Assembly (NCBI GenBank): GCA_022578605.1
Contig: MU394056.1
Coordinates: 434,001 to 498,000 of the forward strand
Direction of reading: 5' to 3'
DNA length: 64,000 nt
Source of the DNA: Camillea tinctor
Taxonomy: Eukaryota > Ascomycota > Sordariomycetes > Xylariales > Xylariaceae
The position numbers and the translations under genes were made by a program. Position 1 is the stretch's first letter; every line of letters begins with the position of its first letter. Of the stretch, positions 11,924 to 25,160 are shown piece after piece. The notes beneath the pieces were generated by a model. That model was not told where the DNA came from, did not search any database, and saw only the letters and a program-made list of their open reading frames with translations.

Positions 11924-13395
11924 TTAGGCGGCGACACGTTCCTCCTCAGACTCGGACTCGGACTCGGATTCAGACTCTTCACGCTTAAGACTCTGCTTAG
12001 GGGCCGCAGGGAAGTCAGATTCCTTCAGACCGGGCTTGGCAGCAGGCTGGGAAACAGGCTTAGGGACGACCTCGGGAGAGGCGGATCGGCCACGAATCAT
12101 CTGCTGGGCCTTGGCGGTATAATCGCCCATATATTGCTTGGTAAGCTCGGTCGCGTGAGAGGTGTGCTTGCTGGCCACCTCGCGCAGCTGCTCAGTCTGG
12201 CTGTTCACAATCTTGGAAGCCTCCTGGAGGTAGTGGTCAATGAGCTCCTGGTTGGTGGCGTAGATCAGAGGCGCAAAGAATAGGATAGTGGTGGAGATGA
12301 GAGCAAGACCCCAGTAAGGGACGATCTTGACGAGATAGTAAGACAGGAATGCAGCCACAGCAGCCTATGAATTTACTGGTTAGCTAATGCAATGTGACCT
12401 CGTCTCTGCTATAGAGTATAAGATCTCGAGGGAAACTTACAACCGCAGACACCGAAACGTTCTCGGCGAAAAGGATTCTCTGAGCCTCAATGACGAAGAA
12501 GTTGAGGAGCTCGTGGACATCACCAATCATGCTGTCCAGAGTCTCACGGGAAATGGTGTAGTACTTGCGCGGTCGGAGCTGGGTAGCAAGACCAGTGCCA
12601 AGGATGGTCTTGCCGGTGAGTTCGGCAAGGACAGTAACGCCGAGGGCCATCCAGGTGAGCTTAAAGGTATATCGGATCACGTCGAGGTATCTAGCCAAGA
12701 AGATAACCAAAACCGTGGTAGCATAGGCAATGGCGGAAGCACCTACAGCAGCTTATCAGTAAGGTGCTACGTGTACATGCACGTGGATACCGGGAGAGGA
12801 GACACTTACGTGGGTTGTTCCATGATAGCAACTCGGAGAAGAAGGAGTGGTAGTGAGTCAAGGGCTGGCCGGTGGCAGCAGGTTGCGAAGGAGTCTGGCG
12901 GGCTCTAGCGAGGTTGGAGAGCTCAGCAGACGTCTTCGCGCCTTGGTCTTTCATGTTCTGAGCAACAGGGCCTTGAGGGGGGAGATAAGTTAGCGACGAT
13001 AAGACCAAACTAAAGAGGGTAGAAGATGCAAGTGCAGGAGACGTAGGAGACGGTGAAGATGATAAACAAAAGAGACATCACATACCGCCTGCAAGCTGTT
13101 GATAGGCAGCTTGAGCATCTGAAGGCGGTCGATGTCAGTTTTTATCCATCGATGCTAGCAGAAAGAAGAGAAAGGATGATGATGTGATGTGATGTGGATG
13201 TAATGTCTGATCTGGTCCGGACTGGCGGGAAGGGGAAATCTCCTGTGAAACACTTGACGATCTATTAGTTTCCATGTTCCGATAGAGAAAAGGTCTCAGA
13301 GTATAAGATAGTACGGAAAAGACTTTGAGGCTCACCTTACTGCCTTTCAGAGAATCAATGGAGCTGCCTCCATTGAGGGTGGCAGAGTCGGCCAT
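11924..13395 (-). CDS. rtn1: Reticulon-like ER membrane protein
   Basis: Membrane-shaping protein that bends the tubular endoplasmic reticulum through wedge-like hairpins in a reticulon homology domain. Five exons read right to left: 13395-13341, 13118-13086, 12971-12810, 12742-12441 and 12364-11924, giving 330 residues. Exon 2 is only 33 nt, and the phases (1, 1, 1, 0) join without stops. After a polar N-terminus, LTHYHSFFSELLSWNNPR (from about residue 64) opens the homology domain. Two long hydrophobic hairpins follow: ASAIAYATTVLVIFLARY with FKLTWMALGVTVLAEL, then AAVAAFLSYYLVKIVPYWG with LALISTTILFFAPLIYA. The C-terminus is cytosolic and polar, ending in a Ser/Glu-rich acidic run, as in fungal reticulons. 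For exon 1 the GTAAGG donor is chosen over the nearby GTGAGC because only it keeps the downstream frame. The exact boundaries of exons 1 and 2 are the least certain part. Confidence 0.93.
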
Positions 13396-14490
13396 TGCGA
13401 TTATCTGTCGTCTGTGGTTGGATGACGATGATGTTGCGGATACACTTTTGGGTGGTCTGGTTCGGAGTGTCGGATGGTTTTATCTGCTTTTTTTTTGTGG
13501 GTGGGTTGTTAGATGGTGAGTCGATGATTGTTCGTTACTCTCTTCTTTGTAAATAAACAGACGATCAGAGGAGAGAGAGAGGAAAAGAGAAGAGGAAAGA
13601 AGAAGAGGAAAAAGGAGGGGAGAAGAGAAAAACAAGAGAGAGAAAAAACCTACGAGATGAATTTATTCTTTAATCTCCGGGAGGGGAGGAAAAGGAAAAC
13701 AACAAAAGTGAATAGTTTAGTTTATTAGGCGAAAGAGTAGTAAAGAGCTGGAGAGTAAAGTAAGTAAGTAAGTAGTGGTGGTGGTGGTGGTGGTGGTGGT
13801 AATAGTTGAGTAGAGGAAAAGTCGGGTTTGGTGTTGTCGCGTGGGTTGTGTGGGAAGAAATTCAGGATCTGTCCGGGGATGAATACAACCAAAGCAAAGT
13901 AACTTTTTTTTAGTTAAAAACTTCAATAGGTACCTACTTACCTACGACGTTGTGTACAACTACACCATATACCTTTATATACCTACATATACCTCCATAC
14001 CAATCTAGTGTTACCTAGCTACATAGGTAGTATGTATTGTACTACCTACTACCTACTACTTGTACACATGTATATACTTGTCTCTTGTGGCTAGTGGGCT
14101 GGTGACAGATACTCAAGATAAGTTGTATGATGCCACACCGGGACCTTCATGAGATCCTAGCTCCTGACCTTTTTACCTACCTGTAACACCACCAAACAAA
14201 TCCACCTGGGCACCTTTCCACCTTTTTTATTTTATTTTTTTACCTAACCTTATACCTACCCGCTAATGTATAAGACCTGATTTAATCCTTCCAACAGGTG
14301 ATTCACCCTATATACCTAGGTATGTGTTAATTCTGCAAGCCACCCAACCCGGGAAGTTTCTTTTTTATCCACCTTAGGTAATCTAGTGTGGTAGGTATCC
14401 CAACGGAGGATTCCTAGGTAGGTAAAGTCCATCAACTTCTATCTCGCAAATCGGGTTCTTAAAGGGTACCGAGGCTGCGGCGAGGTCGGA

Positions 14491-14531
14491 TGTGTGTGTG
14501 TGTGTGTGTGAGTGCGTGTGTGCGTGTGTGC
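14491..14531. repeat. TG microsatellite
   Basis: (TG)10 followed by imperfect TGCG/TGTG units in intergenic DNA. Confidence 0.9.
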
Positions 14532-16497
14532 GTATGTACGGAGTATGTGCGTATATGTCGTAAGGCATCTTATCATTTTCTTCCATCATGCGAAATACCT
14601 TGCCCTAAGTTTCAGTAGGTGTCATCTAACCTTGTATTGGTGATGTATGGAATTGCCATGCTGACTGAAGAATGACCATATCATTACCATATTTGCCGAT
14701 ACCATAAAAAAATAGAAACAAAAACAAAATAAAGAATTAGGTACAGTACTAGGTTAGTAGGAAATCTATTTAGAACTAATAAGGTAGGTTACCTAAAAAG
14801 TATGCAGAATGGTCGCTTCCAGCCTCTGGCCAACGAAAACGAAATGGGAGAGGTATCCGTGCAGCCGTAGGAAGCAGCCGTAGGAAAGGACCCCGTATCG
14901 TACCTGAGGCAGCTGCTGGGCCTGCTGGGCTTGCTGGGTTATCTTGTTCGTTTCTTCTTTCCGATTCTTCTCTTTCCTTCCAATTCTCAAATTAGAAACC
15001 TAGCCTGCTTTCCTGTTCTCCAACTAGTTACATAACAAAACAGAGCTATTATGTATGTACTTATGTATGTACCTGTGTACGCTACTAGTGCAGCTGCGTC
15101 CGCCAATAAAACCCTAGGTGCATGATGATAATTCGCTGCAGCTTAGAGGTGATGTATGTATGTATGACATGACCATCTTTGTTTTCTTTCTTTCTTTTTC
15201 TCTTTGGTTAACCTAGCCGACCTTATCTAAAGAACAGGTAACCATCTTCTACCTCTTTTATTTATTTATTTTTTTCTCTCTTATTCCCTTTTTCCCCTTA
15301 CTAATTTCAATTTAGCTACTAAGGAAAAAAGCTGAGTGGGGATTAAGTACCATACATAGGTATATCAATACATCCATCGCTAACCTAACACATTAAGCTA
15401 CCTAGGTATGTACTGTACCCATCACCTTGACACTAATGATGTCGGTATCCATCAGCTAGTTATCTATTAATCAACATTCAACTGATGTGTCATTGCGTAA
15501 TTAAAGAAAAAAAAAAGAATAATAAGTATGTCCGGTTTCTATGGAGCCTAGGTTAGCACGAAGTTTAGCACGATATTTAAAAGTACTTAGGTAGTGTACA
15601 TTAGTCGCCTTAGTAAAGGGGGCGAAGGGGGAATTGAGGAAAACGGATGTCGTCACTTTGAGACCTAGATGTATGAACCTAACTAATCTTTCACCAAAAG
15701 CTGACATGTGATTGCCGACCTTACTATATTCTTCTTGAGATCGAGAGCACACGACAACGACGCAACACAACTTTTGAACTCTCCATTAATTATGTTTTTA
15801 TATAGGTTCTCTCTACGCTTGAATCCATCACCTGACACATGATATAATAATATATTTAGACTAAGTGTTTGCCTAACCTAGGCCACGGCAACACATCTGC
15901 CTGGTAGAAGAGAAATAGAAAAAGAAAACTCATCACTCCAGACTTATACGTGGGTAAAATGATATCACACTCCCGACTAATAACGTACCTAAGTTAGTAA
16001 GTATGATATAAGAAAGAGCCTATCTACTACTACTACTATTATCCCAAAATAGCAACACCGTCCCCTAAAAGGTTTCAAGATAAATAGGGTTAGTAAGTAG
16101 GTAAGGTAAAAAAAAGAAAGAAAAAACCCCCCAAAAGCCCAAGCCAAAAAGAAAAAAAGAAAAAAAAAGTGCTCAGACAATACATCATCACCTACGAACA
16201 TGTCACCTACCTAAACTCCATCACACTACTACACTCCTACACCAGATATCCATCTACTACCCACGGAAACCCACGCACGTCCCCGTACGTACGATCAAAG
16301 ACAACTCCTAAATGACGCCATCCCATCCAAGGCAGCAAAGCCATGTTCCGTGCGTGAGCTCTGCTCTATCTCTAGCGTATATGAAAGGGATCTAGGTAAA
16401 AACCTCATCGAACTGTGTGTATTGTATTAGTTAGTATATCCGGTTCGTAGCTGTAACCACATAGCTAAGTTCAGCTTAGCTACCTTACCCACGAACA

Positions 16498-16498
16498 G

Positions 16499-16531
<33 letters not shown>

Positions 16532-16544
16532 CGTGTATGCGTGT
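16498..16544. repeat. Compound AT/TG microsatellite
   Basis: (AT)n runs directly into (GT)n and imperfect GCGTGTAT units. Intergenic, no coding meaning. Confidence 0.9.
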
Positions 16545-17941
16545 GACCTATAAAACACAATAAAACCTACCCCAATTGTAGCCTTCGCCATTCCCCTGAG
16601 TTGAGCTTTGTCCGTGCTAATCATGTTATGTGATCGAATTCTAACCCGCCCCTGCATACACACACACACATACATCCAAACATAGATTGCATACACACGC
16701 AACCCATGCCCGTTCTTTTCGAATATTGATCCTGATCTTCAGGGTAGCTTAAGCTTAGGTACCCCTCAAAGCGGAGAGAGACAGAGAGACACAGGGAGAA
16801 AGGTAGGTGATAGTGATGGTGATGGTAGTGTTGGGTGTGGAGTTCTAGAACAATCCGAGTGAGGGGGAAAAGAAGCAAAAAAAATATAAAAAAATAAAAT
16901 AAATATAAAGGAACTGATATAACATCATTATCATAAATTCGTTTATTTTTTTATTTCTTTTCTGGTCTACCTACTCTACTACTTTACTACCTTAACCCTG
17001 AGCTGTTCTTTTCTTCCTCCTCTTTCTTTCTTCTTAAACCTCCTCCCTTTTCCCTCTTCCTCTTCCTCTTCACCTTCTCTTCTTCTCTCCCCTCCCTCCC
17101 CTGAGCTACTTCATCTAAACAGAACTTGACTCGGAACACATAGTCAACCCGTTATCGACATGCCCGTAATCGCCTTTTTTCTTTCAACGCACTGTTCATA
17201 TATTGGTAATATCATTTGGGAGGAATGTTAGATAATCAGAGAAGACAACTTTTTTTTCTTCCTTTTTCTTTTTTCTTAAACGAGTGTATGTTCGGTTGTG
17301 TTTTTCTTCTTCTCTGTCTTATTCTTTTTGCTATATTGGGATATCATAAAAAAAAAAATCACCTTTCCCCCAGTTTCCATCTTCTCTTCCTCTCTCTCTC
17401 CCACACACAAGAAAAAAACAAGTCCTTGTCTTCGGTTTTCCGGCGCCAAGCGAACAAAGGGAGTCTGCATCATACACGCACGTAGACATACGACACACTT
17501 TCGCCTTTCCAAAGCCCACTCTGCTTGCTTGCTACTAAAACCCCTTCTCTATAGCCCGATGCCGATTCCTCTCTTTATGTACCGTAAGTCCCTATTGGAG
17601 ATCTATTTAACTCTCCGTATCAATGTCGAATGCCAAAAAAAAAATGAGAAAAGGAAACAAAATGGATGAGAAGAGAAAGAAGAAGAGAGAAAAAATATAT
17701 ATGACCAACTTGGCAATGTTATGCCCAGCTGAGAGAAGCTAATTAAGTTTTGACATGTATACCTCTTTACACCATACAAATGCAGTTCTTGACAGAAGCC
17801 TCCCAAATGCTATCGCTCGCTCCTACTCTTTATTTACTATGATGCAGCCTGGGTATCATATTCCTAGACGAAACGTCGAATTGGCATCGAGTGCGCCTGA
17901 CGGCAGTGATGTGCCGTGCCATGTAGTCTGGGTGCCAGCAG

Positions 17942-20900
17942 TTATCGCCGCCAGCCCCAGAACCCACCGCCAGAACTCGGGGTAGTGGCCGTTGTCGTCG
18001 CCGCCGCTGCTGCTGCGGTACTCTTAGCACCATTGTTCGCTGCGCCCGACCCCGTCGCCGACCCGTTCCCTTGCCCATAGTCGCCCGGTGCCAGCCCGTG
18101 GGCCTTACGCAGAGTCTCGAGCTTCTGTTTGTATTCGTCCGCTTCCTGGCGAGCCACCGCCTCCGCCGTCTTAGCCTGCACTAGTTCGAGCACAAGAGCG
18201 TCGTTCTCAGCCGACGAGGGAAGAGGCTCAGTCTGTGTCCGGGCCAGCGACGATCCTCGGTTTACAAAGCTGGTCTGGGTGTTAGGTGTCGACTTGCTAC
18301 GTCCCAGCTTGAACTCGCGCAGACCGTTAGTGGCACCCGAGGAACCGCTCGACGAGGTGTTACTAGACGAGAACCAGCCACTGGGCTCAAGTGTCGACCC
18401 AGGCGTCTCGGCAGAAGCCCTCACTCGCATAGAGTGGACTTGTCGTTCGAGACGTTGCTTGTCCTGGTGCATATTTCGGACGTGAGCGTGGCTTTCTCGC
18501 AGTTGTTCTTTGAGTGTATTGATTTCTGTGTCGAAGTCGTGGATCTGACGGCTCAATTCTTGCGACCGTGACATTTCAATTCGGAGGTTTTCTTTGGTGC
18601 GGGCCAACTCGTCGCGGAGCTGTGGTTTGGTTTGCAACGAGGATTCGCTACGGTCGCGGCCCTTGTGGGTGTGGAAACGCTCTGCGACCGCATTCATGAG
18701 CTGCGAAAGGCGATCTTCATCTGACGTGTCGGTCGCGTCGCTCTTCTCTGCATCTTCTCCGCCCTCGCCATCATTCGTGGTCGAAGTGGGAGCTAGGCCA
18801 GTGGTCTCTTGCTGCTTCTTCTTCAAACCATCAAGTAGTGACTTGACGGCTTTCCTGTCTTCATCTCTTTCTTCTCTCTCCTTCTGCAATTGATTTGCAA
18901 GTAGCGAATGGTTGCGCTGCAATTCGCTGAGTGCAGTGAGGAGATCCTCAATCTGGGAGTGCAGGTTCTTGTCGGCGGCATTGTTGCTCGCGTAGTGCTT
19001 GGGGGCAATTGGAGTTGACTCGCGAAAAGACGAGTCGTCGGGTGTGGAGGAATCGCGTGAAATGGTGGTGGCGTCGGTGGAGGAGGTGCTGAGGACGCTG
19101 GCTGAGCTGGCTTCCATAGAGTTCAAGGTCGAGGCGATGCTCTGCTTCGAAGCACTTCGTCGCAGCATGCTTAAGGGCCTGATCGGTGCAGAAAGACCCG
19201 GCGACAGTGATGCGGATTTCGGGGAGGAGCTGCTTGCTGTCCAGAGACGGCCCAGGAAACGGGATGCTGCTGTGGTAACATCTGCCGTGCGGGCGGCGTT
19301 GGCGGTGGCGATCTTTTCCTCTCTGTACCCCTGCTCGAGCTGGGCTAATTTCTCTCTGGATACTACGCTGGACAAGCTAAGGAAATCATCCACGAATTCA
19401 TCGGCATTGTAATGATAGCAGTCCCACAGCCCCCGTGATAATAGGAGTTGCATAATATCCTCTAATTCGGTACACGCCAAAATCCGGCTCTCATTCTTTC
19501 GCATAAGAGACAAGGCGACCCGCATAATTGTCTCCGACGCACCTTCGGCAAAGATGACATCGTAGATGCGAAACAGCATGGGTAGCGGGCACGTCACGGC
19601 GAAAAAGGAGAGGAACCACTGTGAAACGTACGCCGGATCAACCTGCAGATCGTCTAGATGGTTCGATAATCCGGCCATGTTCTGTCGAAGCAGTTCTCGG
19701 AACTGGTAGATTCGGACGTGCAACCCTGACAAGTCGGGTAAGAAACACGATCGCAAGTCGTAGCGCTCCATCAACCTATCGTCCGATTGTTACAGTTAGC
19801 TTCAAAGCGTCGCTTAAGCAAGCAGGAGGATCAATCAATCATCTTCCCTTTCATCGTCTCCTCTCCTCTCCTCTCCCTCCACAACAAATCAAGGAATACA
19901 AACAAGATACAAGATACAAAACACAAAATACAACATAATAGAAACAAAAAAAAATAAAAAATATGGAGACTTGGGTAAACTTGGGACTTACTTGACTAGG
20001 ACACAGAACGCTTGGCTGTCCGGCATGTGCATGAGCAGCGGTCCAACGAGGAACGCAAGTCCCTGGCAGTACCCGATCTTATGGTCGTAAAGCGAGAAGC
20101 ATTTCAGCACCCGCCCCAGCATTCGCTGCCCGTCGCCCTCGGGATCACGAAACATGTCTACGCCCGGAAAACTTCTACCGAGATCCTTGCCGATGAGTCC
20201 CTCATAGGGACTCGATTCGCCGCAAAGTTTATCGAACTGTTCCAACAGAAACGAGTCGCGCGCCCCAGCCATACTCTGCCAGACCACCCCCCGAAGCGGC
20301 GGGGGAATGCCTTTGCGGATCTTGTGCGATAACAGCGTGGGAAGCCGGGCAGCCGTCTGCTGATAGTCCTTAACTAGAGCCATGTAGAATTGGAGGTCGG
20401 TCATGGGCGGCGGAGGGATGGTCGAGTATCGCAACGGCGCGGGCGTCGGCCCGTTGACCATATCTCGGAGTTGGGCCATCGAGGGCGGTCTGGGTCGACG
20501 GGGCACGGGTTGTTCCACCACTTTGACCTTAACGCTCTTCGGATTTGTAGCAATCTTGTTGTTTTCTTGTTCAAGTCGTGCTAGGAGCATCGCAGTAGAC
20601 TATATAGATAGCGGGCACATAGTGGCCAACGTCAGCAAAATTATATATATATATATATAAAATCTGACATAACATCAGGGGAAGGGGGAAACGAAGGATG
20701 ATGGGGGCGATGCAAACGGTTAAGGAGAAAGGCCACGTACATTATCATCCTGCCCGTCCTTGACAACTTGCTCGTCCTCCGTCTTTTGCAATTGCTCCCA
20801 ATTCACCTCCTCGTCTGATTCGTCTGCCGAGTCGTCGTCATCGCTACTAGTCCGCGAACTCTTGGGGGTATCGTCTTCGGGGATCGATTCCAGCTCCTCT

Positions 20901-21241
20901 TGTAAACTTCGCGTAGGTTCCACGGCCGTCTTGGGCTCGCCCTCGTCCTCCATGTCGACCTCCTCTCTAATGGACGGCGTGGTGGCACTGGTGGGCGTAT
21001 ACTGAGGGCCGAATATGCTCTTCCTAGTAGGCGTCAGGACCGGAGGAAGGTCGGTATTGACCGACAGAGAAGGCGGCTCGGACAAGCGAACCGTCACTAA
21101 GGAATCGTGGGCGGGCATGGTGCGTTCGACAGGTGATTCAACAGGTGACTTGAGCTCGCTCGATTTTGCCGAAGTTGGGCTTGCGGCGGTTGGGGAGGAG
21201 GACGAGTCATTTTGCTGAGGCGTCTCTTGTTCGGAGGCCAT
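17942..21241 (-). CDS. gyp5: TBC-domain Rab GTPase-activating protein, Gyp5 type
   Basis: Rab-GAP stimulating GTP hydrolysis by secretory Rabs; yeast Gyp5 acts on Ypt1/Sec4 in exocytosis. Exons 21241-20741, 20599-19992 and 19775-17942 (phases 0 and 2) give 980 residues. Residues 1-167 form a Ser/Asp/Glu-rich disordered region. The TBC domain covers about 258-480: KIRKGIPPPLRGVVW; the arginine finger R309 in DLGRSFPG; the glutamine finger Q346 in IGYCQG. Residues after about 660 are heptad-like, consistent with a coiled coil, and the protein ends in a Gly/Ala/Thr-rich tail with SGGGFWGWRR. The TBC-plus-C-terminal-coiled-coil layout fits Gyp5/Gyl1. The first ATG is MASEQETP; the in-frame sequence further upstream opens only with GTG, so I reject it. 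Introns are 141 and 216 nt, and the 141-nt one holds an AT microsatellite. The A/G-rich leader sits behind a poly-T/C tract on the plus strand. Confidence 0.93.
20641..20660. repeat. AT dinucleotide repeat within the gyp5 intron
   Basis: (TA)n microsatellite lying entirely inside the 141-nt first intron of the TBC gene (20600-20740), about 40 nt from its acceptor. Confidence 0.85.
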
Positions 21242-24200
21242 GACGTGTGGCGAGGCGGTCGGTAGGGACGACTTGGAATGCGGATCTACAATCCACAAGA
21301 ATGTCGGCTTTGCCCCCTTCTTGCCCACTTGGTCTCAAGTGGCTTTGCCTTTTTTTTTTTTTTTTTCTTTTTCCTTTTCTTTTTTTTCTTTTTTTTTCTT
21401 TGGTCCCTCCGGTGGTGTGAATATTGTGTATTATTGCATTGACAGGTGGAATGGTGAAATAGTGACACGGCGAAACAACCCTACTCTAAGCGTTTATTAC
21501 CCGCAACAGCAATGGCCAGCCTCTGGGTGTGCTGTAGGGTGGCAGGAAGTTCAAAATGTGGACTCGGACCACGGAACCAGGGTTTCGTCTGTACTAGGAG
21601 AAGCCGAAGCCGTGTTATTTAGACGTGTATTTGTTCAGCTGCCCTGCCTTTGTTTCATCGAGGGGTCGAGATTCTTAATGAAACTGTTGATACAAGGAAC
21701 GAGTGGATATCCTTCTTCTTTTCCTTTTCTTGTTCTTTTCCCTTCACGAGGGAAAGAGGGAAAAGATAGTTAGGTAGTAATAGTGACCGTAGTAGTAATA
21801 GTTAAGAAGGGGAGGAGGAAAAAAAAGACTGTATGTCAATATGTATGTATGTACGTAGGTTTGTAGTGTATGTATGTAACCTATGTATGTACCGATGAAT
21901 GGGGAAAGGGCCCTGGTTAGCTATGGCTAGAGTGTAATGCGAGAAAAGAGCGGTCGATCAACAGCTCCCGGTCGACTTGGGTTGTTGGTACTTTCTTGAT
22001 TATTTTTGGTTTAGATGCTTTTTTTTTCTGTCTTCATCGAAAGACAACGCAGACCTGATTGACTAACTACCTAACTGACTGGTTGACAGATAGATAGAGA
22101 TAGATAGACAGAGGCGCAATAAGAATTGAAACTAACAAAAAAGGAAATATCTGAGGTTGACGATGTGAGTGATTGTGTATAGTAAATAATATAATGTGCA
22201 AAGTAATGAGTGTATAAAAATTGATAACTAGTATTGAAGGCAGTAATGAACGACAGGATGGTTTTTAATCACAATCAGTTTAGAAGAACATCCGGAATGC
22301 CTATGAATCAAGTGCAATACAAGGGGGTGGTTTAGTGAGAGACAAGGGGGGATTGCTGAAGGAGGAGGTTATTCAGAAGTCAGGAGAGGGGCGCGCCGGG
22401 CTAACATCTAAAGGCTTGGCACAAAGGGGAAAAATATGTAATAAAGAACTATAGGTCTAAGTACAGGTCCCAAGGTCCTTTAGGTGCTTACTTAACCTAC
22501 CAAACCTTATCTTCTTTACCAAGTTCAGGGCCAAAGACCAAAACACTCAGCGCTACCCGATACCAAATCATAGGTCTAAAAGTTCGACACCTGATACCAA
22601 AATATTCAATTCTTTGTGTAATATTGCGCCTCCTCCCCCCCCTCTCCCCCCCCCCTTTTTTTATGAAAATGTTCTATTAATTAACCAAAGAAATGTAAAA
22701 GCAAGCTTATACCTTGCGCGCGCTCTCTCTCTCTCTTCCTTTTGGCCTTTCCATCAAGGTACATAATACTACGCTACAGATAGTTGTGTATGCAGGTAGA
22801 TATATGTACTATGCATGCATGTAGGTAGGTGGGTAGGTGGATTGGATGATGGACGATAACAACGTGTGTATGCAGGTTTTAATAAGGGCGAATGGGAAGA
22901 AAGGAAAGGGTACGGGAAATGCGCCTAGCGCCGCGTACCTGACCTGCGGCTACCAATGCGAATATGTGATAGGTTCCTTGGTTCATGTAGGTACCACTAA
23001 GTTTGGGGCGGTTTTTTACGCCACCACTTAGCTTTAACACCACACACTACACTACACTAAGCCTAGCTTAGCTACACTGAACTCACTAACGAACGAACCT
23101 AAAAGCAAAGCACATGAAAAAGAAGGTTAGAAAAAAATGAAGAGAAGAAAGAAAGTGAAAAGAAGGAAGGAAGGAAAAAAGAATATCCAATGGCCCCTGT
23201 CAATTCCCCCAATCCCCCAACTTCGGGAAGAGACTTAAATTGGTAGGTACCTCGCTCTCCCAGATCAAGCTCTAGCACGGGCGATAGGGCGACTGATTGG
23301 CCTGTGGAAGACAGTTCCGTTCACCGTCTTGCAGCCTAACTGACCAACCGGGGAACATGCCTACCTGTGGAATAAAAATAAAAAAAAATAAAAGAAAGAG
23401 GGGAATAGCCCTTACCTTACTTTAGGTACAAAACATTATAGAGAAGAGGGGAAGAGAGAAAAGGGCAAGAAAGAGAGGGGATCGAGGATGGGGATAGGGA
23501 CAAGGCACAGCAAATGGACCAGAGACATAAAATAAAATAAAATTTCAGCCAACGAATAAACGATTGAAAAAAAAAAGAAGAGGAAACGACTGACCGTTAG
23601 CTTTGCATTGCATGAACCCGACCTTCGCCTCCCATCCAATCCTCATCTTCAACCCCACATTGAACAAGGGGTTGTGGTGGAGGCCAAAAAAAAAAGAACT
23701 TTGTTAACCGAGAGATGGGAGGGGATTATCATTTTGATCTGACGATGCCTTGCAGTAGCTTTCCCTCTTTTTTATTTTTTTTCTCATGTTCTTATTAAAT
23801 GTATGTATATACACTGAATATATAAATTTCCTAACCAGTCACCGCTTTCTCTACCACATTGCATACCAACATAAACCTACTACTTATACACTAGTAAGCG
23901 TACATAGCATAGCATATAACACGTTATCTTAGCCCGACCTATATCCGGTAAGAGATGTACAGTTAACCAGACTATAGCGCTATATAGCGCTGGCTTCGTC
24001 TGGTCTTGGCAAGAAAAACCGCTAAATAAACGCGTTCTTCCTTGCACAAGTCGCGTTAATAATCCCCTCCTAACTCCGCCCATTATTCCTTGGCATCCCC
24101 TACTTATGCAACCTGCCTACCCAGCTACCTATCAGCTATGGGTTCAAGGTAAGGTGTAATGTAGTTGTACGCATAGTCTGTGTGTTGCCCTCTCCTAGCT

Positions 24201-25160
24201 TGCTTTGCCTCACCTCACCTTTACCTTACCTTACCTATAGCTTTTACCTTACCTATAAACTTTGCCTTTTTACCTGACCACCCCTTACGTATACCGCATA
24301 CGCATAACCTACAATATGTACGTATGCATACATGAAGAGAGAAACAACGAAAGGAAAAGAAAAAAAAAACCAGGCTCCATCTTATCCATCCCATCCATCC
24401 AGCTAAGCTTGGTGAGGGGGTCGTACATATAAATCTGCATACTATATGTATTATAACTCCATGCTACATGCCACATCCTCGTCACCGCCACGACTCAGCA
24501 ATTTTATCGTACCTAACAACAAGAGAAAAAGAGAATATCGAGCCAGCTCTGCTGCAGACTATGCCCCATCCTATTCCCCGATTATCATTTATCCTTAGAT
24601 AATTCACCCATAGCGCTCCACCATACTGTCGTGAGGAACGGATGATAGATAGCATCATGTTTACCTTCGGTCGTTCTGTCTTGTTTCATCATGTATCTCT
24701 TTCCCTCCTCTTTCTTTTCCGTTTTCCCTTTTTTTTTTTCAACCCTTCTAAATGCTCGTCATCCATAACTCATGGGTACGTATGTGGCGCTTAGAGCTTT
24801 GCAATCATGCCGTGATACCCCCCAGACTATACATCGTTTTGAGAATGGTATATAAACATATAATATATATACTTGAGCCATGCAAAATCAGATCAGTTTG
24901 AGTTCCACCACCATTACCCATGCCCAACTCCTACGCCGAAAGATCATTCGCCACGTCTTCAATGACACGCTAAAAAATCATCCAACCAGCGCCTTGTCTT
25001 TATCCAGAAATGCCCAGGTGCCTCAGGTGCTTGAGATGATCCCTCCGCCGGGAGATGAGGGTCCCATCTAATATACGCTGACATCACCGTCACTCGATTG
25101 TCTAGGCCGGCCCGTGGCCTAAGCCTACCAGACCACTCTCTTTGCTATCATTTCTCCCAG
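21242..25160. other. Intergenic region between the gyp5 start and the SSXT gene 3' end
   Basis: About 3.9 kb, no supported gene. Near gyp5 there is a T/C-rich block (21350-21402). Further along are GTAT/TATG repeats near 21840, a C-run near 22636-22656, a 16-bp perfect palindrome at 23976-23991, and TTACC/CACCT repeats around 24210-24260. All open frames are short and unconvincing. Confidence 0.6.
23976..23991. repeat. 16-bp perfect palindrome
   Basis: AGCGCTATATAGCGCT is its own reverse complement. It lies in a gene-free region and could be a cruciform-prone or dimeric protein-binding site; no gene starts nearby. Confidence 0.8.

Larger units (their letters stand above)
13396..17941. other. 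Long intergenic region 5' of the reticulon gene and 3' of the TBC gene
   Basis: About 4.5 kb without a supported gene. It holds the reticulon promoter (a GTG/GGT triplet run at about 13775-13800), TG and AT/TG microsatellites at 14491-14531 and 16498-16544, ACCTAGGT palindromes near 14314 and 15400, and many CTACCTA/TAGGTAG words. Poly-T and poly-A rich stretches at 16880-17440 resemble promoter or UTR DNA but lead to no gene I can define. Confidence 0.55.

Noticed and set aside
12387..12908. Plus-strand open frame of 173 codons across the reticulon gene
   Set aside because: Antisense shadow of two reticulon exons and their intron; no domain-like sequence.
18129..19412. Several Ser-rich plus-strand frames opposite the TBC gene
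   Set aside because: Complement of the gyp5 coiled-coil and linker exon; no independent signal.
21242..21328. Upstream extension of the gyp5 frame
   Set aside because: Begins only with GTG and has no ATG; a normal ATG lies at 21241.
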